Notes under the pieces: model-generated | What the model saw: the letters and a program-made list of their open reading frames with translations, nothing else | What the model was told of the DNA's origin: nothing | Databases searched by the model: none | Program-made: the position numbers and the translations under genes | Assembly: GCF_002836255.1 (NCBI RefSeq) | Contig: NZ_PJAU01000032.1 | Coordinates: 124,001 to 188,000, forward strand | From: Colwellia sp. 75C3 | Lineage (GTDB): Bacteria > Pseudomonadota > Gammaproteobacteria > Enterobacterales > Alteromonadaceae | Length of the DNA: 64,000 nt | Direction: 5' to 3' | Shown: piece after piece, positions 31,883 through 40,475 of the stretch | Numbering within the stretch: position 1 is the stretch's first letter | Layout of the letters: each line of letters opens with the position of its first letter

Positions 31883-31949
31883 GGCTTTTTTTTAGTAAAG
31901 TAGATAATGATGATTTAGGTATTGAGCTAAGCAGAGGTGATAGGAGTAT

Positions 31950-33218
31950 TTATAACTGCCCTAATACTTGTGCGGGTTCTATTTTTGTTGCTCGCCATGC
32001 TGGGTATATTGTTGCCAACAAACTCATGATTAGGGCGGTGATAACGGTGGCATAAACATCACTCGCATGTAAAACACTCGGTAGATAATTAATAAAGTAC
32101 ACATCACCAGATAAAAACGTAATCCCCATAAACTGCTCTATCGCACTAATAATTCCGGTAAGGTTTAACGCTAAATAAACACCGCACATCGCGCCTAATA
32201 AACTGCCAACGACACCGTTAACCAAACCTTGAACAATAAAAGTTAACATAATAGTTTTTGAGCTTGCTCCCATGGTTTTTAAAATAGCGATATCCCCCTG
32301 CTTTTCATTAACCGCCATAATTAACGTTGAAACAATATTAAAACTCGCTACCGCAATAACCAAGACCAAAACAATAAACATCACCATACGCACCAATTGA
32401 ATATCATTAAATACATGTCCCTGAGTACCCGTCCAATTATTGATATAAACGTAGTGGTCAAAATTATGAGCGACTTGCCTAGCAATTTTAGGGGCAGCAA
32501 AAACATCAGTAACTTTCAGACGTATGCTTTGTGTTTCGTTAGCCTTATAGCCCATAACATCACTTGCTAGAGAAAGTGGGATATAGACTAAGGTTTCATC
32601 TATTGTACCACCAAATTTAAAAATACCGACTACCTCTACATGTCGGGTGATAGGTGCTGAAAAGATTTTTTTAATATCTTCAGCGCCTTGTGGTGGTGGT
32701 AATAACAGTTGAATTTTATCACCGAGTTTTACAGAGAGTTTTTTCGCCACACCACTACCAATAACAATGGTATTTTCATTTGATGCTGTGACCATTAATC
32801 CCTGCCACTTACCGGCAATGATATAATCATCAATACTCGATACTTTCATTTCAAGATTAGCATCAACGCCACGAACTTCTACCGCCTTTAATTTCAAACC
32901 GTGTTGCAGCATGCCGGTCATTTTAATTACTGGCGCGGCCGCCATGACAGCCGAGTCAGTTTGTACTTTTTTAATACTTTCTCGCCAATCTTTTATCGGT
33001 TCATTAACACTGACTAGTTCAACGTGCGGTACTATCGACAGAAGCTTTTGAGATAACTCACGTTCAAAGCCATTCATAGCGCTTAGTACAACAATAAGTA
33101 CAGTTACGCCTAACGCAATACCAATAGTAGAAGAGGCAGAAATAAAAGCTGAAAAACCATTACCATGTCGGCTGCGAACATAACGCCATCCTAAGAAAAC
33201 ACTTAATGGTTTAAACAT
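31950..33218 (-). CDS. lolE: Lipoprotein-releasing ABC transporter permease LolE (or LolC-like)
   Basis: Inner-membrane subunit of the LolCDE complex, which extracts outer-membrane lipoproteins and passes them to LolA. The first membrane helix is ISASSTIGIALGVTVLIVVLSAMNGF (about residues 27-50), a large periplasmic domain follows, and three C-terminal helices contain NIVSTLIMAVNEKQGDIAILKTMGAS, the cytoplasmic coupling region. The frame is open further upstream, but ATG at 33218 gives MFKPLSVFLGWRYVRSR, matching LolC/E starts, and overlaps the lolD stop by 8 bp. LolE is assigned by operon position. Confidence 0.9.
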   Translation of the reverse strand: MFKPLSVFLGWRYVRSRHGNGFSAFISASSTIGIALGVTVLIVVLSAMNGFERELSQKLLSIVPHVELVSVNEPIKDWRESIKKVQTDSAVMAAAPVIKMTGMLQHGLKLKAVEVRGVDANLEMKVSSIDDYIIAGKWQGLMVTASNENTIVIGSGVAKKLSVKLGDKIQLLLPPPQGAEDIKKIFSAPITRHVEVVGIFKFGGTIDETLVYIPLSLASDVMGYKANETQSIRLKVTDVFAAPKIARQVAHNFDHYVYINNWTGTQGHVFNDIQLVRMVMFIVLVLVIAVASFNIVSTLIMAVNEKQGDIAILKTMGASSKTIMLTFIVQGLVNGVVGSLLGAMCGVYLALNLTGIISAIEQFMGITFLSGDVYFINYLPSVLHASDVYATVITALIMSLLATIYPAWRATKIEPAQVLGQL

Positions 33219-33969
33219 GGCTTTCACTAACCTGGTGTTCGCTATCCTCACTACCACTATTTTTAATAACAGACTCTTGTTCATTTATATCAATAAGTGG
33301 TAATAATTTCCCTTGTACTAACTTTACTTGTCTATCCATACGATTAGCTAAGACCAAATCGTGAGTGACAATAACAAAGCTAGTATTAGCGGTTTTATTT
33401 AAGCTGCGAATCAATTGATAAATTTGTTCTGCGGTATCGCTATCTAAATTACCAGTAGGCTCATCGGCTAAAACCAAAGATGGCTTAGTCACTAATGCGC
33501 GAGCAATAGCTACGCGTTGACGTTCGCCCCCTGATAATTGTGAAGGTCGGTAATCAATTCGATGCGACAAGCCAACTTGGTCAAGCATCTCTTTGGCAGC
33601 TAATAAGGCTTGCTTGGGTTTTTTACCTTGGATCATTAAAGGCATAGCTACGTTTTCTTGGGCACTAAATTCCATCATCAAATGATGAAATTGATAAATA
33701 AAGCCGATATGCTGATTTCTAAATTTAGATCTTTCTTTGTCCGATAACTGGTGAATATCAATATCATTAATAAGCACGTGTCCTGAGCTTGGCGTGTCTA
33801 ATGCTCCGGCAAGGTGTAAAAAGGTGCTCTTTCCACAGCCAGAGCTGCCTACTACAGCCAGTAGCTCACCTTTATCGACGCTAAGCTCTAAGTCATTTAA
33901 TACTTTAGTTTCAATATCACCTTGTTTGTATGATTTTGAAAGTTGACGACACTGTAATACTTTACTCAT
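33211..33969 (-). CDS. lolD: Lipoprotein-releasing ABC transporter ATPase
   Basis: ATPase that powers LolCDE. The 252 residues contain Walker A GSSGCGKST near residue 42, signature LSGGERQRVAIARAL near 143, Walker B LVLADEPTGNLDS near 163 and the H-loop VTHD. The last ~20 residues (NEQESVIKNSGSEDSEHQVSESHV) are a charged tail longer than usual, and its codons overlap the start of the next permease by 8 bp, implying translational coupling. It is 12 bp after lolC. Confidence 0.95.
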   Translation of the reverse strand: MSKVLQCRQLSKSYKQGDIETKVLNDLELSVDKGELLAVVGSSGCGKSTFLHLAGALDTPSSGHVLINDIDIHQLSDKERSKFRNQHIGFIYQFHHLMMEFSAQENVAMPLMIQGKKPKQALLAAKEMLDQVGLSHRIDYRPSQLSGGERQRVAIARALVTKPSLVLADEPTGNLDSDTAEQIYQLIRSLNKTANTSFVIVTHDLVLANRMDRQVKLVQGKLLPLIDINEQESVIKNSGSEDSEHQVSESHV

Positions 33970-33981
33970 TAATTTGTGGCC

Positions 33982-35271
33982 TTATTCATTTCGTAATACC
34001 TGTGCTGGCTCAGTAGTCGAGGCTTGATATGCGGGATAAAGCGTCGCAATAAAACTCATTATGAGTGCTGAAACAATAATAGTAAGTACATCAACAAACT
34101 CCAGCTTTACTGGTAATTCTTGCATGCCAAAACCAAATAAATTGACTCCTATTACCAACATTATATCGTTCAAATTTAGTGCCAATATCACACCGAGAAT
34201 GCCACCTAAGCTAACACCCCACAAGCCATTAACCATGCCCTGAGTTATGAAAATTTTAATAACATCTATACGTGCTAAACCTAAGGTTTGTAATATGCCA
34301 ATTTCAGCCTGTTTTTCCACAACAACCATCACTAAGGCCGAGACAATATTAAATGCAGCAACCGCAATGATTAAACTTAACATTAGCCACATCATATTTT
34401 TTTCCATTTTCACGGCAGAAAATAGCGCCCCTTGGCTTTCATCCCAAGTACTAAAACTAGCGGGATTAAGTATTTTATTTTGTGGTGATGCTTGTTGCTT
34501 CAGTTGCTTTTCCTCAAGGCTTTTCACAACCTCTTTGGCATTAAAAGCATCATCTAAATACAGTCGTAATTTATCAATACCATCACCTGTTCTTCTTAGC
34601 AGTTTAGCGCCATAACGGCTATCAACATAAACCATGGCATCATCAACTTGTGAACCAAGATGAAAAATACCTGCTATTGTAAAAACACGTTGTACAGGAA
34701 TACGTCCCATCGGTGTAAAAACACTTTTATTAGGTAACACCAACCGCACTTCATCACCAAGATTAACCTGTAGCTTATTTGCTAAAGACTGTCCGAGGAT
34801 CAAGGAGTAACGTTGTTTGGAGAGCATTTCCATGCTGCCAGAAACCATATGGGTATTAATGATATTTGTTTGTTCATATTTTGGCATTATGCCTTGAACG
34901 AGAACACCTTGAAGGCCTTTAACAGATTGGATTAACGCTTCACTTTCAAGAAAAGGTGTTACTTGAAGCACATGGGGCTCGGTTAATAACTCTTCTCGTA
35001 AGGCTGGCCAGCCCAAATTTTGCTGACTACTGTTTTCTTTATCCGTCTTATTTTCAGTGAAATCACTAACAATAACATGGGGGACTATGCCTAAAATGCG
35101 CTTTTTTAATTCTCCTTCAAAACCATTCATTACAGAAACAACGGTAATAAGTGCCGCCACTCCTAATAAAATACCAACAGTAGAGAAGAAAGTAATAAAA
35201 GAAACAAAGCCCGTATGGCTTTTACTACGACTATAACGTAGCCCGATGAATATACTAATAGGTTGAAACAT
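33982..35271 (-). CDS. lolC: Lipoprotein-releasing ABC transporter permease LolC
   Basis: First gene of lolCDE. The 429 residues begin MFQPISIFIGLRYSRSKSHTGFVSFITFFSTVGILLGVAALITVVSVMNGFE; the first helix lies at about 24-48. The periplasmic domain carries the LolA-contacting region, and three helices near residues 275-420 include NIVSALVMVVVEKQAEIGILQTLG. It is paralogous to the permease at 31950 (shared NGFE.EL...L.IVPHV). C versus E is decided by gene order as in E. coli. It starts at ATG 35271 and is divergent from the PilZ-like gene. Confidence 0.9.
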   Translation of the reverse strand: MFQPISIFIGLRYSRSKSHTGFVSFITFFSTVGILLGVAALITVVSVMNGFEGELKKRILGIVPHVIVSDFTENKTDKENSSQQNLGWPALREELLTEPHVLQVTPFLESEALIQSVKGLQGVLVQGIMPKYEQTNIINTHMVSGSMEMLSKQRYSLILGQSLANKLQVNLGDEVRLVLPNKSVFTPMGRIPVQRVFTIAGIFHLGSQVDDAMVYVDSRYGAKLLRRTGDGIDKLRLYLDDAFNAKEVVKSLEEKQLKQQASPQNKILNPASFSTWDESQGALFSAVKMEKNMMWLMLSLIIAVAAFNIVSALVMVVVEKQAEIGILQTLGLARIDVIKIFITQGMVNGLWGVSLGGILGVILALNLNDIMLVIGVNLFGFGMQELPVKLEFVDVLTIIVSALIMSFIATLYPAYQASTTEPAQVLRNE

Positions 35272-35470
35272 TGAGGTATTATTATTTTATCTGGTACTGA
35301 TTTAGAATACTATGTAGCATAACACAGTCATTAAAATTGTCTGAGGTAAATAGTCGGTGAAACATTTTTCGTTACAGTTCTCTGTTATCAACGTCTGCTA
35401 TTACATTAATTAATTAATAAGCTTTTATCTTATTTATAAAAGCACTACCTTCAATCTGGAAATAAACGAC

Positions 35471-36073
35471 ATGAACTCTCTTTCTCTTGAACAAAAGTTA
35501 GCCCAATATCATGAGTTTTTTGCCATTGAACATCAATTTTCAGTAAATATTATGCCTATTGATATAACTGAAAATAACAGCTTTGATCAGTTTACCGCCA
35601 GTATTCCTATGCCATTTAAACTATCTACCGATATGAGCACAATAGATCAATCGGCATTAAGATCATTACAGAATTTAGGTAATAGCGCCTCTCAATTAGT
35701 TAGTTTCCTTAACCAGCAGTCACAGAAAATTGATTTACTTATTGGTTATATCCTGAGTCAACAAGATGAAGTACAACATAGGTATCAAGGATTAGAGTTT
35801 GGTGGTGGCGGTATTAAATTTAACAACGACAAAGCATTTAGTACCGGTCAATTAATTGAGGTAAAAATATTTTTACTAGAAAATAATTGTGCCATATATT
35901 GCTACGGTGAGGTAATAGAAGTTGAGCCAACTAACGATCAGTTTACCCACAAAATCACCTTCCACTTTATTCGAGAGGAAGACAGAGAAATATTAGTGCG
36001 TACCAGCTTGCTTGAACAATCTAAACAATTACAAAAATTGGCTAAATTACGTAATCAAGAGAATAAAAAGTAA
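35471..36073 (+). CDS. PilZ-like domain protein
   Basis: A 200-residue soluble protein. The N-terminal half is helical (LRSLQNLGNSASQLVSFLNQQSQKIDLLIGYIL). The C-terminal half from about residue 100 resembles a PilZ barrel (HRYQGLEFGGGGIKFNNDKAFSTGQLIEVKIFL, then AIYCYGEVIEVE, KITFHFIREEDREILVRTSLLEQSK). The usual RxxxR and D/NxSxxG c-di-GMP motifs are only partly present (GLEFGGGGI in place of NxSxxG), so ligand binding is uncertain. The layout resembles PilZ proteins tied to polar flagella and pili. It lies alone, divergent from lolC and convergent with a chemoreceptor gene. Confidence 0.65.
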   Translation: MNSLSLEQKLAQYHEFFAIEHQFSVNIMPIDITENNSFDQFTASIPMPFKLSTDMSTIDQSALRSLQNLGNSASQLVSFLNQQSQKIDLLIGYILSQQDEVQHRYQGLEFGGGGIKFNNDKAFSTGQLIEVKIFLLENNCAIYCYGEVIEVEPTNDQFTHKITFHFIREEDREILVRTSLLEQSKQLQKLAKLRNQENKK

Positions 36074-36138
36074 GCACCATTTACAGCCGTTATTGTAAAA
36101 AAGTGCTACTCAACTTACCTTTAACATTCAAATGCTAG

Positions 36139-37305
36139 CTAAACACAAATTCTATTAATGGTTTGTTCCACTTCTTGTGACGTTTGTTGTTGCTGTTCAG
36201 CATGAGCTGCGACAGAGCTTAAACCACGGTTAATGTCATCACTTAATGAGATAACAGCTAACATATTATCATTAATAGATGATGTTGCATTCTGTTGCGC
36301 TAAGGTACTACTGGCAATTTGTGATGTTAAGTTATCAACCTCTTGAAAAGATTGACCTATTTGATCTAAAGCATTAACGACTTCAGCAGAGTAATTCAAA
36401 GAGTCTTGGGTTAATTTATGACCTCGGCTAATACTATTTACCGCATTGGTTGATTTGGATTGTAACCCTTCCACCATAGACTGTATTTCTACCGTTGACT
36501 GTTGAGTTCTGTGAGCTAATGCGCGAACTTCGTCTGCAACAACAGCAAAACCTCGCCCCTGTTCACCAGCACGAGCCGCTTCTATCGCCGCATTTAAAGC
36601 CAATAAATTTGTTTGATCGGCAATGCCCCTAATCACGTCTAATACAGAGCCTATACGTGCACTCTCCTCTTGCAACAATTCTAGCTCTTTGGCCATATCA
36701 CCTACTTCACTAGCCACTGCTTCAATAGTTTTCTGACTGGTATTCGAAGAGTTAACGCCATTTGCTAACGTTTCCATTACCAAGCTTGTTGTCTCACTTA
36801 CTTGCTCTGCAGTGTGAGATAAATTAGTTGAAGTATTAGCAACATCCTCAATAGATTCTGCCATTTGAGTCATTTGTCCTGCTGAGCTCTCAACAAGATT
36901 AACTGAATCGATCATCTGTAAAGACAATGAAGTAGAGCCTTGGCGCAATAGTTCAGCTTCTTGACGAATAACACTAACAACATCAGCTAAGCCGACAATA
37001 AAGTGACTCAGTTCATTGGTCACTTGGGCAAGCTCATCATTGGCGGGATCTTTTAATGGCTCAGAGGGAGCCTCTTCAGTGCTGACTACCATATCAAGGT
37101 AAGCTTTAAGCTGAATTAATCGCTTGGTTAACATTTTGCTGAAAAATACATAACTCGCAATGCTTTGTACGAAAACTAAAACACAAAAGAGCAAAGTCAG
37201 AGTAAAATTACTTACTGGGCCGCTAATAAAAAATAGACTGAGAATAAAAACGATACCAATTGCTAAATTTGGTATGAGGAGCTTTATCGATAATTTATTG
37301 AGCAT
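36139..37305 (-). CDS. Methyl-accepting chemotaxis protein without periplasmic sensor
   Basis: A 388-residue receptor when started at ATG 37305 ([10 protein letters not shown]); the frame is open 15 codons further upstream. Two membrane helices (about residues 8-27 and 33-54) are separated by only a few residues, so there is no periplasmic ligand domain. The signalling hairpin is intact: [47 protein letters not shown]. Methylation helices flank it. It probably senses an intracellular or membrane signal, or works in an array with other receptors. It is convergent with the PilZ-like gene. Confidence 0.88.
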   Translation of the reverse strand: MLNKLSIKLLIPNLAIGIVFILSLFFISGPVSNFTLTLLFCVLVFVQSIASYVFFSKMLTKRLIQLKAYLDMVVSTEEAPSEPLKDPANDELAQVTNELSHFIVGLADVVSVIRQEAELLRQGSTSLSLQMIDSVNLVESSAGQMTQMAESIEDVANTSTNLSHTAEQVSETTSLVMETLANGVNSSNTSQKTIEAVASEVGDMAKELELLQEESARIGSVLDVIRGIADQTNLLALNAAIEAARAGEQGRGFAVVADEVRALAHRTQQSTVEIQSMVEGLQSKSTNAVNSISRGHKLTQDSLNYSAEVVNALDQIGQSFQEVDNLTSQIASSTLAQQNATSSINDNMLAVISLSDDINRGLSSVAAHAEQQQQTSQEVEQTINRICV

Positions 37306-37433
37306 ACTTTTTCTCTTTATTATTATGATGCGTACTAAAATTTCTACCAAGCATTTTATATAATAGAATTTATTACCTGTATAGCTTTATTTTTGCTAGT
37401 ATTTTTAATCAAGATTATCAATAAGAGTTATAT

Positions 37434-37601
37434 ATGTCAGTAACAGCAATAATTATTACAGTCCTTGCAATCGGTATTATAGTGGGAGGCATTTTTTTAT
37501 TAAAAAAATCAGCGAACAAGTTCAATTTAACAGCTGAGCAATTAGCTAGTATCAAGAAACGTAATGAAGCGCTAGAAAAAAAAGAAAAGGAACAAGAATA
37601 G
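37434..37601 (+). CDS. Small single-pass membrane protein (DUF2897-like)
   Basis: A 55-residue protein: one membrane helix (about residues 4-24, IIITVLAIGIIVGGIFLLK), then a charged tail (NKFNLTAEQLASIKKRNE...KEKEQE). The helix-GG-LLKKSANKF pattern matches my recollection of the DUF2897 family of short gammaproteobacterial proteins; function unknown. An ATG at 37434 follows AATAAGAG at a plausible distance. Codon use is AT-rich like the neighbours. It lies between the chemoreceptor (divergent) and ppiC (convergent). Confidence 0.72.
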   Translation: MSVTAIIITVLAIGIIVGGIFLLKKSANKFNLTAEQLASIKKRNEALEKKEKEQE

Positions 37602-37654
37602 GAACAAGAAGGTAAATAATAATCTGACTAAACAGTTTATTTATACGATAGTTA

Positions 37655-37933
37655 TTAACTGCGGTATAAGGTCTTAATTAAGTGATAACCAAATTTTGTT
37701 TTTATTGGTCCATGTACTTTCAATAAAGGCCTCTTGAATACAACATCATCAAAAGCTTTTACCATTTGTCCACGACCAAACTCACCCAAATCACCACCTC
37801 TTTTCTTCGATGGACAAAGCGAGTGTTTTTTTGCAAGCGCGCCAAAATTAGCACCATTATCAAGTTGTGTTTTTAAATCTGCCGCTTGTTTTTCAGTTTT
37901 TACTAGAATATGCAGTGCACATGCGTTTGCCAT
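37655..37933 (-). CDS. ppiC: Parvulin-type peptidyl-prolyl isomerase PpiC
   Basis: A single-domain parvulin of 92 residues that speeds proline isomerisation in the cytosol. Conserved segments are [52 protein letters not shown] and [19 protein letters not shown], which form the active-site His, Cys/Ser and Phe pocket. The length matches E. coli PpiC (93). ATG at 37933 sits a few bases after a start-proximal AT-rich stretch. Single gene. Confidence 0.94.
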   Translation of the reverse strand: MANACALHILVKTEKQAADLKTQLDNGANFGALAKKHSLCPSKKRGGDLGEFGRGQMVKAFDDVVFKRPLLKVHGPIKTKFGYHLIKTLYRS

Positions 37934-37987
37934 AGTTTTTTACCCATAGAGAATTATTATGGTGATTATACTAGATATACTATGTGA

Positions 37988-38092
37988 GTTACCAATCAAG
38001 ATGTATTTTCAAAGTTATTGAGCTATTTCAATGGTTTTAAAATGACTTTATAGCAAGGTAAATAATGACTTAAATTCCCGCTGAAATCATAG
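37988..38092. repeat. Internally deleted copy C of the TACCCGTTACC repeat family
   Basis: GTTACCAATCAAGATG, then TTGAGCTATTTCAAT, then GGTTTTAAAATGACTTTAT and TTAAATTCCCGCTGAAA follow the order of the full copies. The central ~120 bp and the right terminal palindrome are missing. It lies in the ppiC/can gap. Confidence 0.65.
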
Positions 38093-38145
38093 TCTTTGTA
38101 TGACCATAGGCATATGATTACAATTAATTACTTTCACTTACCTTT

Positions 38146-38168
38146 TTCATGACATAAAATGTCATGAA
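38146..38168. promoter_or_regulatory. Perfect 10-bp inverted repeat upstream of carbonic anhydrase
   Basis: TTCATGACAT, three bases, then ATGTCATGAA. It ends 27 bp before the can start codon, where an operator or an mRNA leader hairpin could act. The binding factor is unknown. Confidence 0.45.
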
Positions 38169-38195
38169 TTTAACTACTCAATGTGACTTAGACCT

Positions 38196-38795
38196 ATGAC
38201 AGCAATACAACACCTGTTTGATAATAATAAACAATGGGCAGAAAAAAGAACGAAAGAAAACCCTGAATTCTTTAAAAGATTATCTGAACAGCAATCGCCA
38301 AAATACTTATGGATAGGTTGCTCAGATTCACGCGTACCTGCTAACGCGCTTCTAGGCATGGATCCGGGAGAGGTTTTTGTACACCGTAATATTGCTAATC
38401 AGGTCATTCATACTGATTTAAATTGCTTATCCGTTATTCAATATGCTGTCGATGTATTAAAAGTGCAACATATTATTGTCTGTGGCCATTATGGTTGTGG
38501 TGGTGTTAGCGCTGCGCTTGACAATAAAAGTCATGGTCTAATAGACAACTGGTTACGTCACATAGAAGATGTTTACCGCTTCCATCAAGAAGAAATGGAC
38601 CAGGTAACCGATGAAAAAGAGCGTATCAACCTATTATGTGAACTCAATGTTATAGAACAAGTAGCCAATATCTGTAAGACTACTACTCTAGTTAACGCAT
38701 GGCAAAGTAATCAAGACATCACCGTTCATGGCGTAGTGTATAACTTACACGATGGTATTTTAAAAGACTTAAACGTCTCCGCTAACAGTAAATAA
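38196..38795 (+). CDS. can: Beta-class carbonic anhydrase
   Basis: Interconverts CO2 and bicarbonate, supplying bicarbonate to carboxylases and to carbamoyl-phosphate synthetase. The 199 residues show zinc ligands Cys42 (GCSDSRVPAN), His98 and Cys101 (CGHYGCGG), with the Asp44-Arg46 dyad and a C-terminal VHGVVYNLHDG segment. It resembles E. coli Can rather than the shorter CynT. ATG at 38196. Single gene, ended by a shared terminator with hppD. Confidence 0.96.
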   Translation: MTAIQHLFDNNKQWAEKRTKENPEFFKRLSEQQSPKYLWIGCSDSRVPANALLGMDPGEVFVHRNIANQVIHTDLNCLSVIQYAVDVLKVQHIIVCGHYGCGGVSAALDNKSHGLIDNWLRHIEDVYRFHQEEMDQVTDEKERINLLCELNVIEQVANICKTTTLVNAWQSNQDITVHGVVYNLHDGILKDLNVSANSK

Positions 38796-38842
38796 AGGCT
38801 AGTTACCTAAGTAATACCTTCAGATAACAAAATTTAATTATA

Positions 38843-38883
38843 AAAAAAAGCCAACAAACTTACTCAGCTTGTTGGCTTTTTTA
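38843..38883. terminator. Bidirectional terminator between can and hppD genes
   Basis: AAAAAAGCCAACAA pairs with TTGTTGGCTTTTTT around an 11-nt loop, with T runs on both strands between convergent genes. Confidence 0.9.
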
Positions 38884-38910
38884 TTGGTTAATGGCTGCTA
38901 TTAACTATTG

Positions 38911-39966
38911 TTATAGAACGCCACGTTCCATTTGATTTAATTCAATAGATTTAAATAAGGTTGAGAAGTTACCTTCACCAAAACCTTGATCGTCTACACG
39001 CTGAATCATTTCAATAAAGATAGGACCAAATAAATTCTTAGTAAATATCTGTAATAAATAAGAATCTTCACTTTGGCTATCAATCAATATTTGATGATCT
39101 TGGATACGTTTTTTATCTTCTTTTACCCACGGTACGCGATCAAATATTTCATCGTAATACTCAGGTACAATATTAAGTGTATCAATAATTGAGCTATCTA
39201 ACTTATCCAGAGAGCCAACAAGATCGTCTGTTATAAACGCTAAATGTTGTACGCCAGGGCCATTATATTCATTAAGGTATTCATCAATTTGATTATTAGT
39301 ACTACCTTTACCTTCATTGATTGGAATACAGAATTTCCCACAAGGTGACGCAAGAGCATAAGAAATCAAGGCTGTTTTAACACCTTTAATATCAAAGTAT
39401 CTAACTTCCGTAAAGCCAAAAACGTCTTTGTAGAAATCAGCCCATTTATGCATAGTGCCTTGATAAACATTATTGGTTAAATGATCTACCGCTAAAAAGC
39501 CTTTATCTTCAACTAATACTGGCTCAGCAATATCTTCAAAGTCAGTATCATATATCAAACCTTTGTTAGCGCCTGTTTTTGCAAAATTCTCGATGAAATA
39601 GATAAGGCTGTCGCCAATACCATAGATAGCAGGATACGGAAGTTTATTTGCTTCATTTACAGCAGATTTTGCTCCGCGCTTAACTGCTTCGGTAAAAGCA
39701 AAGTCAGCATCTTCTACACGCCAGCCCATAGAACAAATAGCAGGACCATGGCTTTTAGCAAACTCTTTAGAAAAACCAGATTTTTCTTTATTTATTAAAA
39801 AGTGGATATCATTTTGATTAAAGTACTCAACATCACGCCCTTTCATTTTTTTAGTTTTAGAAAAACCAAAACCATAGAAAGCTTTTTCCATAAAGTCTGA
39901 ATCTGGTGTAGCGTATTCAGTAAACTCAATACCACATAATTTTAGCGGGTTTTTACTATCGGTCAT
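38911..39966 (-). CDS. hppD: 4-hydroxyphenylpyruvate dioxygenase
   Basis: Fe(II) enzyme converting 4-hydroxyphenylpyruvate to homogentisate in tyrosine catabolism, and towards pyomelanin in some marine bacteria. The 351 residues hold two VOC domains; iron ligands are the His in VDHLTNNV (about 170), the His in VQHLAFITDD (about 247) and the Glu in IFIEMIQR (about 328). The C-terminal QGFGEGNFSTLFKSIE closes the active site. The frame is open seven codons further, but ATG at 39966 follows GAGAGA at good spacing. No homogentisate dioxygenase or other tyrosine catabolic gene is adjacent. Confidence 0.95.
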   Translation of the reverse strand: MTDSKNPLKLCGIEFTEYATPDSDFMEKAFYGFGFSKTKKMKGRDVEYFNQNDIHFLINKEKSGFSKEFAKSHGPAICSMGWRVEDADFAFTEAVKRGAKSAVNEANKLPYPAIYGIGDSLIYFIENFAKTGANKGLIYDTDFEDIAEPVLVEDKGFLAVDHLTNNVYQGTMHKWADFYKDVFGFTEVRYFDIKGVKTALISYALASPCGKFCIPINEGKGSTNNQIDEYLNEYNGPGVQHLAFITDDLVGSLDKLDSSIIDTLNIVPEYYDEIFDRVPWVKEDKKRIQDHQILIDSQSEDSYLLQIFTKNLFGPIFIEMIQRVDDQGFGEGNFSTLFKSIELNQMERGVL

Positions 39967-40209
39967 TGTTATCTCTCTTTCATTCAATTTTTATCTTGTA
40001 GCTATTATCAATGGCAATTGAACGAAGCGAAAGACCTCATAGGACAAGGCTTGAAAGAAGGTTGTAACATAAGTTGTACGAGTATGAGTCCAAAAAAATA
40101 GCTTGCTGCTAACAAGGCTATACTATGGCTAGAAGAGGAGTGTAAACAAATATTAACACCTTGTTGGTGGACTGCAAAAATAGGAAATATTTACCTCTGT
40201 TTAACCTTA

Positions 40210-40249
40210 CAAGGCTATCAATATATTACTGCCTATATTGATAGCCTTG
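40210..40249. promoter_or_regulatory. 16-bp perfect inverted repeat in the hppD/prkA gap
   Basis: CAAGGCTATCAATATA pairs exactly with TATATTGATAGCCTTG around an 8-nt loop. No T-run follows on either strand, so it is not a standard terminator. It lies about 225 bp before prkA and 245 bp before hppD, in a ~510-bp gap that is otherwise without recognisable genes. Confidence 0.55.
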
Positions 40250-40475
40250 CTATTAATTAGCGTATCAAGGGGTAATTAAAAATTACCGAGTAGATCTAAA
40301 GCAAAGTTTTCTCATCAATTACAATTTAATTACATAAATTCCTTAGCAAAACCAGCAAGAACAACTAACCTTAAAATATAGCAAGTGCTTTTTACTTTAC
40401 CTTTACAAGCTGTTAGGTGCTGGCTTTTACTAATTTTATCTTAATGGATTGCATTGTGTTCTTTTGGAGGTAGTT

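Noticed and set aside
31867-32055. 62-codon ORF on plus overlapping the orphan terminator and the lolE 3' end
   Set aside because: It starts inside a terminator hairpin and is antisense to lolE.
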